Origin: Halomonas sp. THAF5a
GTDB taxonomy: Bacteria; Pseudomonadota; Gammaproteobacteria; Pseudomonadales; Halomonadaceae
Assembly (NCBI RefSeq): GCF_009363755.1
Contig: NZ_CP045417.1
Coordinates: 620,001 to 684,000, forward strand
DNA: 64,000 nt
Direction of reading: 5' to 3'
Part shown: one piece after another, positions 54,017 to 63,444 of the stretch
Position numbering within the stretch: position 1 is the stretch's first letter
Layout of the letters: every line of letters starts with the position of its first letter
Position numbers and translations under genes: made by a program
Notes under the pieces: generated by a model
Database searches by the model: none
Seen by the model: the letters and a program-made list of their open reading frames with translations, nothing else
Told to the model about the DNA's origin: nothing

Positions 54017-56029
54017 GTGAGTGCCTACCCCCAGCTGTTCCGTCCCCTGCAGGTCGGCCACCTGACGCTCCCCAACCGGGTGCTGATGGGGTCGATGCAC
54101 ACCAATCTCGAGGAGGCCCCCGGTGGCGTCGAGCGCCTGGCGGCCTTCTATGCCGAGCGCGCCCGGGAGGGGGTGGGGCTGATCGTCACCGGCGGTATCG
54201 CCCCGCTCGCCGAAGGCGCCGTCTTCCAGGGAGCCGCGACCCTGGAGCGGCCCGAGCAGGTGGCGGATCACCGGCCTGTGGTCGAGGCCGTGCACGAGGC
54301 GGGCGGGCGCATCTGCCTGCAGATCCTGCATGCCGGCCGCTACGCCTACACCCCGGAACTGGTGGCGCCGTCGGCGCTCCAGTCACCGATCACCCCCTTC
54401 ATGCCCCGCGAGCTCGGCACCGACGAGATCGAGGCGCGCATCGAGGCCTACGTGCGCTGTGCGACCCTGGCACAGCAGGCCGGCTACGACGGGGTCGAGG
54501 TGATGGGCTCCGAGGGGTACCTGATCAACCAGTTCATCTGCCCGCGCACCAACCGTCGCGACGACGCCTGGGGCGGCAGCGTCGAGAACCGGCTGCGCTT
54601 TCCCGTGGAGATCGTGCGACGCATCCGCGAGGCGGTGGGCGAGCGCTTCCTGGTCATCTTCCGCCTGTCGATGATCGACCTGGTGGAGGAGGGCAGCAGC
54701 CGCGACGAGGTGCTGGCCCTGGGGCGCGCCGTCGAGGCGGCCGGCGCCGACATGATCAACACCGGCATCGGCTGGCACGAGGCGCGGGTGCCGACCATCG
54801 TCACCAGCGTGCCGCGCGCCGCCTTCACCGAGGTGACCCGGCGCATGAGGGCCGAACTCAGGGTCCCGCTGATCACCACCAACCGCATCAACATGCCGGA
54901 GGTGGCCGAGCGGGTGCTGGCCGAGGGTCATGCCGACATGGTCTCCATGGCGCGCCCCTTCCTGGCCGACCCGGCCTGGGTGCGCAAGGCCGCCGCCGGG
55001 CGTGACGACGAGATCAACACCTGCATCGCCTGCAACCAGGCCTGCCTGGACCAGGTCTTCCAGGGCCGGATCACCTCCTGCCTGGTCAATCCCCGCGCCT
55101 GCCACGAGACCGAGCTGGTCGTCACGCCGACCGAATGCCCGCGACGCGTCGCCGTGGTGGGCGGCGGCCCGGCGGGCCTCGCCGCGGCCGTGACCGCCGC
55201 CGAGCGCGGCCATGCGGTGACCCTCTTCGAGCGGGACGGCGAGCTCGGCGGCCAGTTCAACTACGCGCGACGCATTCCCGGCAAGGAGGAGTTCGACGAG
55301 ACCCTGCGCTACTACCGGACGATGCTCGACCGGTACGGCGTCGAGGTGCGGTTGAATGCCGAGGCGGACGTCGAGGGTCTCAAGGCCTACGACGCGGTGG
55401 TGCTGGCCACCGGCGTGCGTCCCCGGCGCCTCGCGCTGCCGGGCATCGAGCACGCCATGGTGCTGAGCTATCCCGAGGCGATCACCCGGCCCAAGCGGGT
55501 CGGTGCGCGGGTCGCGATCATCGGCGCCGGCGGCATCGGCTTCGACGTGGCGGAGCTTCTGACCCACGCCGGCGAGGGCGCACAGGACGTCCCGGCCTGG
55601 TGCGACGAGTGGGGGGTCGACCTGGCCCTGTCGTCGCGCGGCGGGCTCAAGGCGCCGCGCCCGCCCGAGACCCCGCGCCGGGTCTATCTGCTGCAGCGGC
55701 GCGCTTCGCGGCCCGGCAAGGGGCTCGGCAAGACCACCGGCTGGGTGCATCGCGCCTCGCTTGCCCACCGCGGGGTCGAGGCGATCGCCGACTGCGAGTA
55801 TCTCGGCATCGACGACGACGGCCTGGCGCTGCGTGTGGCGGGCGAGCCGCGTCGGCTCGCGGTCGACACGGTGGTGGTATGCGCCGGCCAGGAGCCGGTG
55901 CGGGAGCTCATGCAGCCGCTACGCGCGGCGGGCGTCGACGTGCAGGTGATCGGCGGCGCCCTCGATCCCGCCGAGCTCGATGCCCGGCGGGCCATCGACC
56001 AGGGCACGCGGCTGGCCGCGGGGCTCTGA
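54017..56029 (+). CDS. fadH: 2,4-dienoyl-CoA reductase (NADPH)
   Basis: 670 aa (E. coli 672). Reduces 2,4-dienoyl-CoA in beta-oxidation of unsaturated fatty acids. N-terminal FMN TIM barrel with catalytic Tyr168 in GSEGYLINQF and His254 in GIGWHEAR; iron-sulfur Cys in NTCIACNQACLDQ and TSCLVNPRAC; then FAD and NADPH domains (VVGGGPAGLAAA, AIIGAGGIGFD). ATKG-like C-terminal signature AGQEPVRELMQPL is present. GTG 54017 aligns with the E. coli start and has GAGG 8 nt upstream; a TTG at 53978 is less likely. Confidence 0.95.
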   Translation: MSAYPQLFRPLQVGHLTLPNRVLMGSMHTNLEEAPGGVERLAAFYAERAREGVGLIVTGGIAPLAEGAVFQGAATLERPEQVADHRPVVEAVHEAGGRICLQILHAGRYAYTPELVAPSALQSPITPFMPRELGTDEIEARIEAYVRCATLAQQAGYDGVEVMGSEGYLINQFICPRTNRRDDAWGGSVENRLRFPVEIVRRIREAVGERFLVIFRLSMIDLVEEGSSRDEVLALGRAVEAAGADMINTGIGWHEARVPTIVTSVPRAAFTEVTRRMRAELRVPLITTNRINMPEVAERVLAEGHADMVSMARPFLADPAWVRKAAAGRDDEINTCIACNQACLDQVFQGRITSCLVNPRACHETELVVTPTECPRRVAVVGGGPAGLAAAVTAAERGHAVTLFERDGELGGQFNYARRIPGKEEFDETLRYYRTMLDRYGVEVRLNAEADVEGLKAYDAVVLATGVRPRRLALPGIEHAMVLSYPEAITRPKRVGARVAIIGAGGIGFDVAELLTHAGEGAQDVPAWCDEWGVDLALSSRGGLKAPRPPETPRRVYLLQRRASRPGKGLGKTTGWVHRASLAHRGVEAIADCEYLGIDDDGLALRVAGEPRRLAVDTVVVCAGQEPVRELMQPLRAAGVDVQVIGGALDPAELDARRAIDQGTRLAAGL

Positions 56030-56174
56030 AGCGACGCACGCCATTGCCGGGTGCGGCGTCTTGCCGCATCCGGGGGAGGGCCGCCATGCCGTGTCCCTCC
56101 CGTTGGCCGACGGTCTCGCCGGCGGCCAGCGTCGTTGCAGCGTTTAATCTTCCGGCGATCGCCATGAACCGACG

Positions 56175-56214
56175 AGCGTTCCCGGGCTCTCAGTGTTGAG
56201 GGCTCGGGAGCGTT
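56175..56214 (+). other. Long RNA hairpin paired only by Watson-Crick and G-U pairs
   Basis: An 18-bp stem (56175-56192 with 56197-56214), loop GTGT. The four non-Watson-Crick positions are all G-U pairs on the plus strand. It lies 146 nt after fadH and 113 nt before prkA with no T-run. It may be a fadH 3' structure or part of a prkA leader. Confidence 0.6.
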
Positions 56215-56235
56215 GATTGGTGGGCTAATCCGTTA

Positions 56236-56260
56236 TCCGCTGATGCTGTCTACGCTGAAG
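56236..56260 (+). promoter_or_regulatory. Possible sigma-S-type promoter of prkA-yeaH-spoVR
   Basis: TGTCTACGCTGAAG (56247-56260) resembles an RpoS extended -10 (CTAYACT-like with a preceding C) and has no good -35. RpoS dependence of the E. coli yeaGH-ycgB genes makes this plausible, not shown. Confidence 0.35.
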
Positions 56261-56327
56261 AGACCCCATCCCGGCTTGTCATCACCACGTCGGCGTGGCC
56301 GGGGATTCGGGCTTTAAGGAGGCATCG

Positions 56328-58250
56328 ATGAGCATCTTCGACCATGTGCAGAACCGCTTCTCTCGCGTCCAGCAGGAAGAGATGAGCCTGCAGGAGTACC
56401 TGGAACTCTGTCGCCGAGAGCCGGTGGCCTACGCCACCGCCGCCGAGCGGATGCTGGAGGCCATCGGCGCGCCGGAGGTGATCGACACCGCCAAGGATCC
56501 GCGACTGTCGCGCATCTTCTCCAACAAGGTGATCCGTCGCTATCCGGCCTTCGCCGAGTTCTATGGCATGGAGGAGGCCATCGAGCAGATCGTCGCCTAC
56601 TTCCGCCACGCCGCCCAGGGGCTCGAGGAGCGCAAGCAGATCCTCTACCTGCTCGGGCCGGTGGGGGGCGGCAAGTCGTCGCTTGCCGAGCGCCTCAAGC
56701 TGCTGATGGAGAGGGTGCCGTTCTATGCCATCAAGGACTCCCCGGTCTACGAGTCGCCGCTGGGGCTGTTCTCCCCCGAGGAGGACGGCGAGCTGCTCGA
56801 GAAGGAGTATGGCATTCCCAAGCGCTACCTGCGCAGCGTGATGTCGCCCTGGGCCGCCAAGCGGCTCAAGGAGAGCGGCGGCGACATCTCCCAGTTCCGG
56901 GTGGTGCGCCTCTACCCCTCGCGGCTCAACCAGATCGCCATCTCCAAGACCGAACCCGGCGACGAGAACAACCAGGACATCTCCTCGCTGGTCGGCAAGG
57001 TGGACATTCGTCAGCTCGAGCTCTACTCCCAGGACGACCCGGACGCCTACAGCTTCTCCGGCGGCCTGTGTCGCGCCAACCAGGGGCTGATGGAGTTCGT
57101 CGAGATGTTCAAGGCGCCGATCAAGGTGCTGCACCCGCTGCTGACGGCGACCCAGGAGGGCAACTACAACCCCACCGAGGGCATGGGCGCGATCCCCTTC
57201 GACGGCGTGGTGCTGGCGCACTCCAACGAGAGCGAGTGGCAGACCTTCCGCAACAACCGCAACAACGAGGCCTTCCTCGACCGGGTCTACATCGTCAAGG
57301 TGCCCTACTGCCTGCGGGTCACCGAGGAGATCAACATCTACAAGAAGCTGCTCGAGCACTCCTCGCTCAACGCGGCCCCCTGCGCGCCGGATACCCTGCG
57401 CATGCTGGCACAGTTCTCCGTGCTGTCGCGGCTCAAGGAGCCCGAGAACTCGAGCATCTACTCCAAGATGCGGGTCTACGACGGCGAGAACCTCAAGGAT
57501 ACCGATCCCAAGGCCAAGTCGATCCAGGAGTATCGCGACAGCGCCGGGGTCGACGAGGGGATGGAGGGGCTCTCGACGCGCTTCGCCTTCAAGATCCTCT
57601 CCAAGGTGTTCAACTTCGACAACCACGAGGTGGCGGCCAACCCGGTGCACCTGCTCTACGTGCTCGAGCAGCGCCTGGAGCAGGAGCAGCTGCCCAAGGA
57701 GACCTTCGAGCGCTACCTGCGCTTCATCAAGGAGTTCTTGGCGCCGCGCTACGTCGACTTCATCGGCAAGGAGATCCAGACCGCCTACCTCGAGTCCTAC
57801 TCGGAGTACGGCCAGAACATCTTCGACCGCTACGTCACCTACGCCGACTTCTGGATCCAGGACCAGGAGTACCGCGATCCCGAGACCGGCGAGTTCCTCG
57901 ATCGTCAGGCCTTGAACGAGGAGCTGGAGAAGATCGAGAAGCCGGCCGGCATCTCCAACCCCAAGGACTTCCGTCACGAGGTGGTCAACTTCGTGCTGCG
58001 GGCCCGGGCCCAGAACAACGGCATGAACCCGAGCTGGCAGTCCTACGAGAAGCTCCGGGGCGTGATCGAGCACAAGATGTTCGCCAACACCGAGGAGCTG
58101 CTGCCGGTGATCTCCTTCAACGCCAAGGCCTCGACCTCGGACCAGAAGAAGCACGAGGACTTCGTGGCCCGGATGGTCGACCGCGGCTACACCGAGAAGC
58201 AGGTGCGACTGCTCTCCGAGTGGTACCTGCGGGTGCGCAAGTCGCAGTAG
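56328..58250 (+). CDS. prkA: PrkA/YeaG serine protein kinase (AAA+)
   Basis: 640 aa (E. coli YeaG 644). N-terminal AAA+ domain with Walker A GPVGGGKSS at 110-118, Walker-like FDGVVLAHSNESEW, and a C-terminal PrkA kinase-like domain (EEKIEKPAGISNPKDFRHEVVNF-type region). Linked to starvation and stationary-phase responses in E. coli. ATG 56328 has TAAGGAGG upstream. First of three genes spaced 15 and 19 nt apart. Confidence 0.96.
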   Translation: MSIFDHVQNRFSRVQQEEMSLQEYLELCRREPVAYATAAERMLEAIGAPEVIDTAKDPRLSRIFSNKVIRRYPAFAEFYGMEEAIEQIVAYFRHAAQGLEERKQILYLLGPVGGGKSSLAERLKLLMERVPFYAIKDSPVYESPLGLFSPEEDGELLEKEYGIPKRYLRSVMSPWAAKRLKESGGDISQFRVVRLYPSRLNQIAISKTEPGDENNQDISSLVGKVDIRQLELYSQDDPDAYSFSGGLCRANQGLMEFVEMFKAPIKVLHPLLTATQEGNYNPTEGMGAIPFDGVVLAHSNESEWQTFRNNRNNEAFLDRVYIVKVPYCLRVTEEINIYKKLLEHSSLNAAPCAPDTLRMLAQFSVLSRLKEPENSSIYSKMRVYDGENLKDTDPKAKSIQEYRDSAGVDEGMEGLSTRFAFKILSKVFNFDNHEVAANPVHLLYVLEQRLEQEQLPKETFERYLRFIKEFLAPRYVDFIGKEIQTAYLESYSEYGQNIFDRYVTYADFWIQDQEYRDPETGEFLDRQALNEELEKIEKPAGISNPKDFRHEVVNFVLRARAQNNGMNPSWQSYEKLRGVIEHKMFANTEELLPVISFNAKASTSDQKKHEDFVARMVDRGYTEKQVRLLSEWYLRVRKSQ

Positions 58251-58265
58251 GGCGAGGAGGTCGCC

Positions 58266-59549
58266 ATGACCTATTTCATCGATCGACGAGCCAATGCCAA
58301 GCACAAGAGCGCGGTCAACCGCCAGCGCTTCCTCGACCGCTACCGCACCCACATCAAGCGGTCGGTCGAGGAGGCGGTGAACCGCCGCTCGATCACCGAC
58401 ATGGAGCGCGGCGAGAAGGTCTCCATCCCGGCTCGGGACATCTCCGAGCCGGTCTTCCAGCATGGCCCGGGGGGCAAGCGTTCCATCGTCGCCCCCGGCA
58501 ACAAGGAGTTCGTCGAGGGCGACCGGCTGCGGCGTCCCGGTGGCGGCGGGGGCGGAGACGGCGCCGGGGAGGGCGGCGCCTCCAACCAGGGCGAGGGCAT
58601 GGACGAGTTCGCCTTCACCCTCTCCCGGGAGGAGTTCCTCGACTTCGTCTTCGACGGCCTCGAGCTGCCCCACCTGGAGCGCAAGAACCTGGTCGATCTC
58701 GACGAGGTACGCCAGGTGCGGGCGGGGGTGTCCCGGGACGGTACCCCGGCGCGCATCAATATCGTGCGCTCGATGCGCGAGGCCCAGGCGCGGCGCATCG
58801 CCATGCGCGCGCCGATCCGTCGCGCCCTGCGCGAGGCCCAGCAGGCGCTGGCCGAGGAGGAGCGCAAGGATCCGGTGCTGCGCAATCCGGCCCGCATCGG
58901 CGAGCTCAAGGAGGAGATCGAGCGCCTCGAGAAGCGCCTCGAGGCGGTGCCCTTCATCGACACCTACGACCTGCGCTACAACAACCTGATCGACCAGCCC
59001 CAGCCGTCGAGCAAGGCGGTGATGTTCTGCGTGATGGACGTCTCGGGCTCCATGACCCAGGCCCACAAGGACATCGCCAAGCGCTTCTTCCTGCTGCTCT
59101 ACCTCTTCCTGGAGCGCAACTACGAGAAGGTCGAGCTGGTCTTCGTGCGCCACCATACCGCGGCCAAGGAGGTCGACGAGGAGGAGTTCTTCTACTCCCG
59201 GGAGACCGGCGGCACCATCGTCTCCAGCGCCCTGACCCTGGTCGACGAGATCATCGAGGCGCGCTACCCCTCCGGGCAGTGGAACCTCTACGTGGCCCAG
59301 GCCTCGGACGGCGACAACTGGGACGACGACTCCGTCGCCTGTCGCAGGCTGCTGGTCGAGCGACTGATGCCGCGGCTGCAGTACTTCACCTACGTGGAGA
59401 TCACGCCCCATGCCCACCAGGCGCTGTGGGAGGAGTACGAGCGCGTGGAGGCCGAGTTCGATACCCGCTTCGCCATGCGCCAGATCGTCGAGGCCGGCGA
59501 CATCTACCCGGTCTTCCGCGAGCTGTTCAAGCGCCGAGTCGCCTTCTGA
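58266..59549 (+). CDS. yeaH: YeaH family (DUF444) protein with VWA domain
   Basis: 427 aa. [23 protein letters not shown] opens the family; a Gly-rich linker ([13 protein letters not shown]) at about 95-110; a von Willebrand factor A domain with MIDAS motif DVSGSM near residue 258 and late [11 protein letters not shown]. Functional partner of PrkA in studied bacteria; biochemistry unclear. Start has a GAGG box. Confidence 0.95.
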   Translation: MTYFIDRRANAKHKSAVNRQRFLDRYRTHIKRSVEEAVNRRSITDMERGEKVSIPARDISEPVFQHGPGGKRSIVAPGNKEFVEGDRLRRPGGGGGGDGAGEGGASNQGEGMDEFAFTLSREEFLDFVFDGLELPHLERKNLVDLDEVRQVRAGVSRDGTPARINIVRSMREAQARRIAMRAPIRRALREAQQALAEEERKDPVLRNPARIGELKEEIERLEKRLEAVPFIDTYDLRYNNLIDQPQPSSKAVMFCVMDVSGSMTQAHKDIAKRFFLLLYLFLERNYEKVELVFVRHHTAAKEVDEEEFFYSRETGGTIVSSALTLVDEIIEARYPSGQWNLYVAQASDGDNWDDDSVACRRLLVERLMPRLQYFTYVEITPHAHQALWEEYERVEAEFDTRFAMRQIVEAGDIYPVFRELFKRRVAF

Positions 59550-59568
59550 GGCGGCCTGAGGAGGCAGC

Positions 59569-61119
59569 ATGACCCGACGTCAGCCCATCGCCACCGGCTC
59601 CGACTGGAACTTCGAGACCCTCGACGCCTTCGAGCGCGAGATCGCTCGCCTGGCCGACGAGTATCGCCTGGACACCTACCCCAACCAGATCGAGGTCATC
59701 ACCACCGAGCAGATGATGGACGCCTACGCCAGCGTGGGCATGCCGGTGGGCTACCACCACTGGTCCTTCGGCAAGCAGTTCCTGGCCGTGGAGCAGGCCT
59801 ATCGCCGCGGCCAGATGGGGCTCGCCTACGAGCTCGTCATCAACTCCGATCCCTGCATCGCCTACCTGATGGAGGAGAACACCCTGATGATGCAGGTGCT
59901 GGTCATGGCCCACGCCTGCTATGGCCACAATTCCTTCTTCAAGGGCAACTACCTGTTCCGCACCTGGACCGACGCCTCCTCCATCGTCGACTACCTGGTG
60001 TTCGCCCGGAAGTACATCAGCGAGTGCGAGGAGCGCCACGGAGTGGAGGCGGTGGAGCAGCTGCTGGACGCCTGCCATGCCCTGCAGAACTACGGGGTCG
60101 ATCGCTACAAGCGCCCCTCGCCGATCTCCGCGGCGGAGGAGTCGCGCCGCCAGGCGGAGCGCGAGGCGCACCTCCAGGCCCAGGTCAACATGCTGTGGCG
60201 CACCATCCCCGGAGGGCCGCGCGAGGATGCGCTGCCCGGCCTGGTCGACCAGGAGGATCCGCTGGGCCTGCACGAAGGCGGGCGCTATCCCCCCGAGCCC
60301 CAGGAGAACCTGCTCTACTTCATCGAGAAGAACGCCCCGCTGCTGGCGCCCTGGCAGCGTGAAATCGTGCGTATCGTGCGCAAGCTGGCCCAGTACTTCT
60401 ATCCCCAGCGCCAGACCCAGGTGATGAACGAGGGCTGGGCCTGCTTCTGGCACTACACCCTGATGAACCGGCTGTATGAGGAGGGGCTGGTCGATGAGGG
60501 GCTGATGCTGGAGTTCCTGCAGTCTCATACCTCGGTGGTCCAGCAGCCGGCCTTCGATAGCCCCTACTTCAGCGGCATCAATCCCTATGCGCTGGGCTTC
60601 GCCATCTTCACCGACCTGAAGCGCGTCTGCGAGGCGCCGACCCAGGAGGACCGGGAGTGGTTCCCCGATACCGCCGGCAGCGACTGGCGCGAGACCCTGG
60701 AGTTCGCGATGCGCAACTTCAAGGACGAATCGTTCATCCAGCAGTTCCTCTCGCCCAAGGTGATGCGCGACCTCAAGCTGTTCATGGTGGTCGACGACGA
60801 CCAGGAGGAGATGCTCGAGGTGGCGGCGATCCATGACGAGCGCGGCTATCGGCGCATTCGCGACGCCCTGGCCACCCAGTACGCCCTGGCCGTGCGCGAG
60901 CCCAATATCCAGGTCTACGCGGCGGATATCCGCGGCGATCGCTCGCTGACCCTGCGCCACGTCCAGGACGGCCGCCGGCCGCTGGCGCGCAGCGTCTACC
61001 CGGTCATCCGCCACCTCCACCAGCTTTGGGGCTTTCCGGTGCGGCTGGAGTCGGTGGAGAACGACGAGGTGGTGCGCCGTTACCACTGGCCCCTGGCCGA
61101 GGAGGAGCGGCGCGACTGA
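59569..61119 (+). CDS. spoVR: SpoVR/YcgB family protein
   Basis: 516 aa. SDWNFETLDAFEREIARLADEYRLDTYPNQIEVIT is the family opening; then VGMPVGYHHWSFGKQF, YGHNSFFKGNYLF and MNEGWACFWHYT with conserved His/Glu residues. Named for a Bacillus spore-cortex gene, but in gammaproteobacteria it travels with prkA-yeaH in stationary phase. ATG 59569 follows GGAGG. Last gene of the operon. Confidence 0.95.
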   Translation: MTRRQPIATGSDWNFETLDAFEREIARLADEYRLDTYPNQIEVITTEQMMDAYASVGMPVGYHHWSFGKQFLAVEQAYRRGQMGLAYELVINSDPCIAYLMEENTLMMQVLVMAHACYGHNSFFKGNYLFRTWTDASSIVDYLVFARKYISECEERHGVEAVEQLLDACHALQNYGVDRYKRPSPISAAEESRRQAEREAHLQAQVNMLWRTIPGGPREDALPGLVDQEDPLGLHEGGRYPPEPQENLLYFIEKNAPLLAPWQREIVRIVRKLAQYFYPQRQTQVMNEGWACFWHYTLMNRLYEEGLVDEGLMLEFLQSHTSVVQQPAFDSPYFSGINPYALGFAIFTDLKRVCEAPTQEDREWFPDTAGSDWRETLEFAMRNFKDESFIQQFLSPKVMRDLKLFMVVDDDQEEMLEVAAIHDERGYRRIRDALATQYALAVREPNIQVYAADIRGDRSLTLRHVQDGRRPLARSVYPVIRHLHQLWGFPVRLESVENDEVVRRYHWPLAEEERRD

Positions 61120-61147
61120 CGGGGAAGAGGCCTGCCGCCAAAACGAG

Positions 61148-61173
61148 AAGACCCGCGCCATGGCGCGGGTCTT
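61148..61173. terminator. Palindromic terminator between spoVR and HiPIP gene
   Basis: A 26-bp perfect palindrome with GC-rich core, A-rich sequence before and TTGTGTG after; placed between convergent genes, so it can serve both. Confidence 0.82.
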
Positions 61174-61195
61174 GTGTGTCGGCGGGTGGCGAGGG

Positions 61196-61510
61196 TCAGG
61201 CCTTGGCCGTCCAGGACTGGCACCAGCCGCCGGGCTCGACGCTGTTCTGGGGGAACAGCTGGCAGCCCTGGCTGTCCGCCTGGTAGAACATGCAGTTCTG
61301 GCACTCCTCGCCTTCCTCGTAGGCGGGATGGTCGCTGGCCTCGCTGGCCACCTTGACGTAGTTCAGGGCCTTGGCCTGCTCGGCGCTCGGGTCCAGGGCG
61401 GGCAGGTCCTGGGCGAAGGCGCGCTTCGACAGGATGCCGGCACCGAGGGGCAGGGCGGCGAGGCCCAGCAGGCTGTTACGCATGAAGTCACGACGATTGC
61501 GGTCGGCCAT
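61196..61510 (-). CDS. High-potential iron-sulfur protein (HiPIP), Tat-exported
   Basis: 104 aa. Twin-arginine signal NRRDFMRNSLLGLAALPLG and cleavage near AFA-QD; mature domain has four cluster Cys, C70-x2-C73-x9-C83-x13-C97 (ECQNC, SQGC, GGWC). Periplasmic one-electron carrier of [4Fe-4S]2+/3+ type; likely donor for cytochrome oxidases or denitrification enzymes, though no partner is adjacent. Confidence 0.93.
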   Translation of the reverse strand: MADRNRRDFMRNSLLGLAALPLGAGILSKRAFAQDLPALDPSAEQAKALNYVKVASEASDHPAYEEGEECQNCMFYQADSQGCQLFPQNSVEPGGWCQSWTAKA

Positions 61511-61856
61511 GGTCTCTCCTTGTCATCACGGTAGGGTCGAATCGTGGCGGGGCATGCTGGTTGCCCACGCTCTTGGCGCTCTTGTCACGAGCGCTCTGCT
61601 TTCTCTCATGCGGCCCGGGTCTTGGCATCGGGCCGGGTGTCGCACCTGGCGCCACCCTTGTTCCGACCGGCATTGGCCGTCGGAGTTCGCCAGGCCATGG
61701 TAGTCAACCGAGTGAGGTATCGCGAATCGTGCGGCAATCCGTCGCGTGACGCGGCAGCGATGCAGCGTTCGCACCGGCGCTGGTATACTCGCGCCAGCGG
61801 CCTCTGGCCGAACGGAACCCAGGCGCACGACGGCGCCTCGAGCAGGGAGAAGAGCG
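61511..61856. other. Intergenic region between HiPIP and RAM-domain genes
   Basis: 346 bp divergent gap. A small inverted repeat GCGCTC/GAGCGC (61576-61581 with 61589-61594) lies upstream of the HiPIP gene. No RNA gene or convincing ORF seen. Confidence 0.45.
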
Positions 61857-62132
61857 ATGCAGAATGCCGTGATTCTGATCAATGCCGAGCAGGGCCAGGT
61901 CAAGGCCGTGGCCGAGCGGCTGGCCGACGTCGAGGGGATCAGCGAGGTCTACTCCACCTGCGGTCGCTACGACCTGGTGGCCATCGCGCGCACCCGCGAT
62001 TTCGAGAGCCTGGCGGAGCTGGTCACCGGGCGACTGAATGCCGTCGAGGGCATTCGCGACACCGAGACCCTCAACGCCATGCAGGTGCACTCCCGCCACG
62101 ACCTCGAGACCATGTTCTCCCTGGGATGGTGA
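61857..62132 (+). CDS. Stand-alone Lrp/AsnC ligand-binding (RAM) domain protein
   Basis: 91 aa. VILINAEQGQVKAVAERLADVEGISEVYSTCGRYDLVAIAR is the RAM/SAM-type fold of Lrp-family effector domains without the DNA-binding HTH. Such proteins may bind amino acids or modify the oligomers of full Lrp regulators. ATG 61857 follows GGGAG. 75 nt before the endonuclease gene, on the same strand. Confidence 0.88.
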   Translation: MQNAVILINAEQGQVKAVAERLADVEGISEVYSTCGRYDLVAIARTRDFESLAELVTGRLNAVEGIRDTETLNAMQVHSRHDLETMFSLGW

Positions 62133-62207
62133 CGGGGCGGGTAAGCGTCATGCGTGGCGCACGAGTGGCCGCAGGGGCTGGCGTGAACGCCCGGGAGCGA
62201 AGCGCGC

Positions 62208-63074
62208 ATGGCGGCTAGGCGAGGGCGCGTTGTCGGTCGCTTCCGCCGGCAGGCTCGTCGCCTCGGCATCACGGCGCTGTTCCTGGCGGTCGCCTCGGGG
62301 CTCTGGCATCTCCAGGAGCGTGAGCTTCGCGACGGCCTGAGCTGGCAGGGCGTCACCACCTGGGAGGACCTCACGCCGCTGACCTTCCATCGCGTGCTGC
62401 GCAACGACGGCTTCCTGGTGGGCTGGTCCGACGTGCGCGTCAATCCGCTGTGGGTCAGCTACCGGCTGCGCCGGGTCGAGGATCCCGCCGCCGGGCCGCG
62501 CCCCGGCTTTCGCCGCGACTGGCGAGCGCTGTGGCCGATCGCCCCGGAGAGCTACTTCGGCAGCGGCTACGACCGCGGCCATCTCGCGCCCAACTATGCC
62601 ATCGCGGCGGTCCACGGCGGCCGGGCCCAGCGCGATACCTTCCTGATGAGCAACATGTCCCCCCAGCGGCCCGAGCTCAATCGCCGGCTCTGGCAGCGGC
62701 TCGAGGAGGTGGTGATGGATCACTTCGTGCCGCGCTTCGCCGCCCTGCAGGTGATCACCGGGCCGATCTTCCCCGCGCGCTTCCAGGACAACGTGCTCAA
62801 CCGGGTCGGGCTGGTCGAGGTGCCCGAGGCCTTCTACAAGATCCTGGTGGTACCGGGGGAGCGGCCCCGGGCGCTGGCCTTCATCATGCCCCAGCGGGTC
62901 GCCGGCGATGAGCCGCTGGACGACTTCCTGGTGAGCATCGACGAGGTGGAGGCGCGCACCGGCCTGGACTTCCTGCCGCGGCTCTCGCCGGCGGCCGCCG
63001 AGGCCCTGGAGGGGCGGGTCGACACCGCCGGCTGGGGGCTCGAGGCGGTGTCCCGGCTGCCCGGGCGTTTCTGA
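62208..63074 (+). CDS. DNA/RNA non-specific endonuclease (NUC1 family)
   Basis: 288 aa. N-terminal basic stretch and membrane or signal segment (LGITALFLAVASGLWHL) send it to the periplasm or anchor it. Catalytic DRGH motif at 122-125 (GYDRGHLAPNYAI) with SNMSPQRPELNRRLWQRLE supplying the metal Asn, and TGPIFP; all fit Serratia-type nucleases. The Arg in LWVSYRL region is typical. Likely nucleic-acid scavenging or defence; substrate range unknown. No strong RBS is visible before ATG 62208. Confidence 0.9.
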   Translation: MAARRGRVVGRFRRQARRLGITALFLAVASGLWHLQERELRDGLSWQGVTTWEDLTPLTFHRVLRNDGFLVGWSDVRVNPLWVSYRLRRVEDPAAGPRPGFRRDWRALWPIAPESYFGSGYDRGHLAPNYAIAAVHGGRAQRDTFLMSNMSPQRPELNRRLWQRLEEVVMDHFVPRFAALQVITGPIFPARFQDNVLNRVGLVEVPEAFYKILVVPGERPRALAFIMPQRVAGDEPLDDFLVSIDEVEARTGLDFLPRLSPAAAEALEGRVDTAGWGLEAVSRLPGRF

Positions 63075-63085
63075 GCAGGCACAAA

Positions 63086-63112
63086 AAAACCGCGATCCAG
63101 GGTCGCGGTTTT
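63086..63112. terminator. Bidirectional terminator between the endonuclease gene and tRNA-Leu cluster
   Basis: A 10-bp stem (63086-63095 with 63103-63112), seven-base loop, A-run on the left and TTTT on the right, serving both transcripts. Confidence 0.88.
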
Positions 63113-63159
63113 CCTATATAGAGGCATCGATGTAAGGCTCGTCTGCATGACGCGAGAAG

Positions 63160-63246
63160 TGGTGCCCAGGAGAGGACTTGAACCTCCACATCCGTAAGGA
63201 TACTAGCACCTGAAGCTAGCGCGTCTACCAATTCCGCCACCTGGGC
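63160..63246 (-). tRNA. tRNA-Leu (anticodon CAG), copy 3 in transcription order
   Basis: 87 nt, long variable arm (class II), encoded CCA. Acceptor GCCCAGG/CCTGGGC; anticodon loop TTCAGGT. The variable arm has ATCC/GGAT where the other two copies have GTCC/GGAC, a compensated change. Confidence 0.96.
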
Positions 63247-63287
63247 GCATCATGCGGTCGTCGTGTTCGGGCGCATCGCGTGAGCGA

Positions 63288-63374
63288 TGGTGCCCAGGAG
63301 AGGACTTGAACCTCCACGTCCGTAAGGACACTAGCACCTGAAGCTAGCGCGTCTACCAATTCCGCCACCTGGGC
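63288..63374 (-). tRNA. tRNA-Leu (anticodon CAG), copy 2
   Basis: 87 nt with CCA, same acceptor stem as copy 3 and the GTCC/GGAC variable arm. Confidence 0.96.
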
Positions 63375-63444
63375 GAACACGTGCGACTCGAGCTGACAAA
63401 GAGCGTGGGAGCGAACTCCCGGATATCCGACTGCGGGATATCGA

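Noticed and set aside
53353..54331. Minus-strand open frames with repeated GLEPATSGVTGRHSNQLNYRS peptides
   Set aside because: They are antisense reads of the tRNA-Asp genes, a well-known source of spurious hypothetical proteins.
56250..59570. 1106-codon minus-strand open frame opposite prkA and yeaH
   Set aside because: Antisense shadow caused by high GC and third-position bias; it reads as low-complexity His/Gly/Val/Leu without family features, while the plus strand encodes clear PrkA and YeaH.
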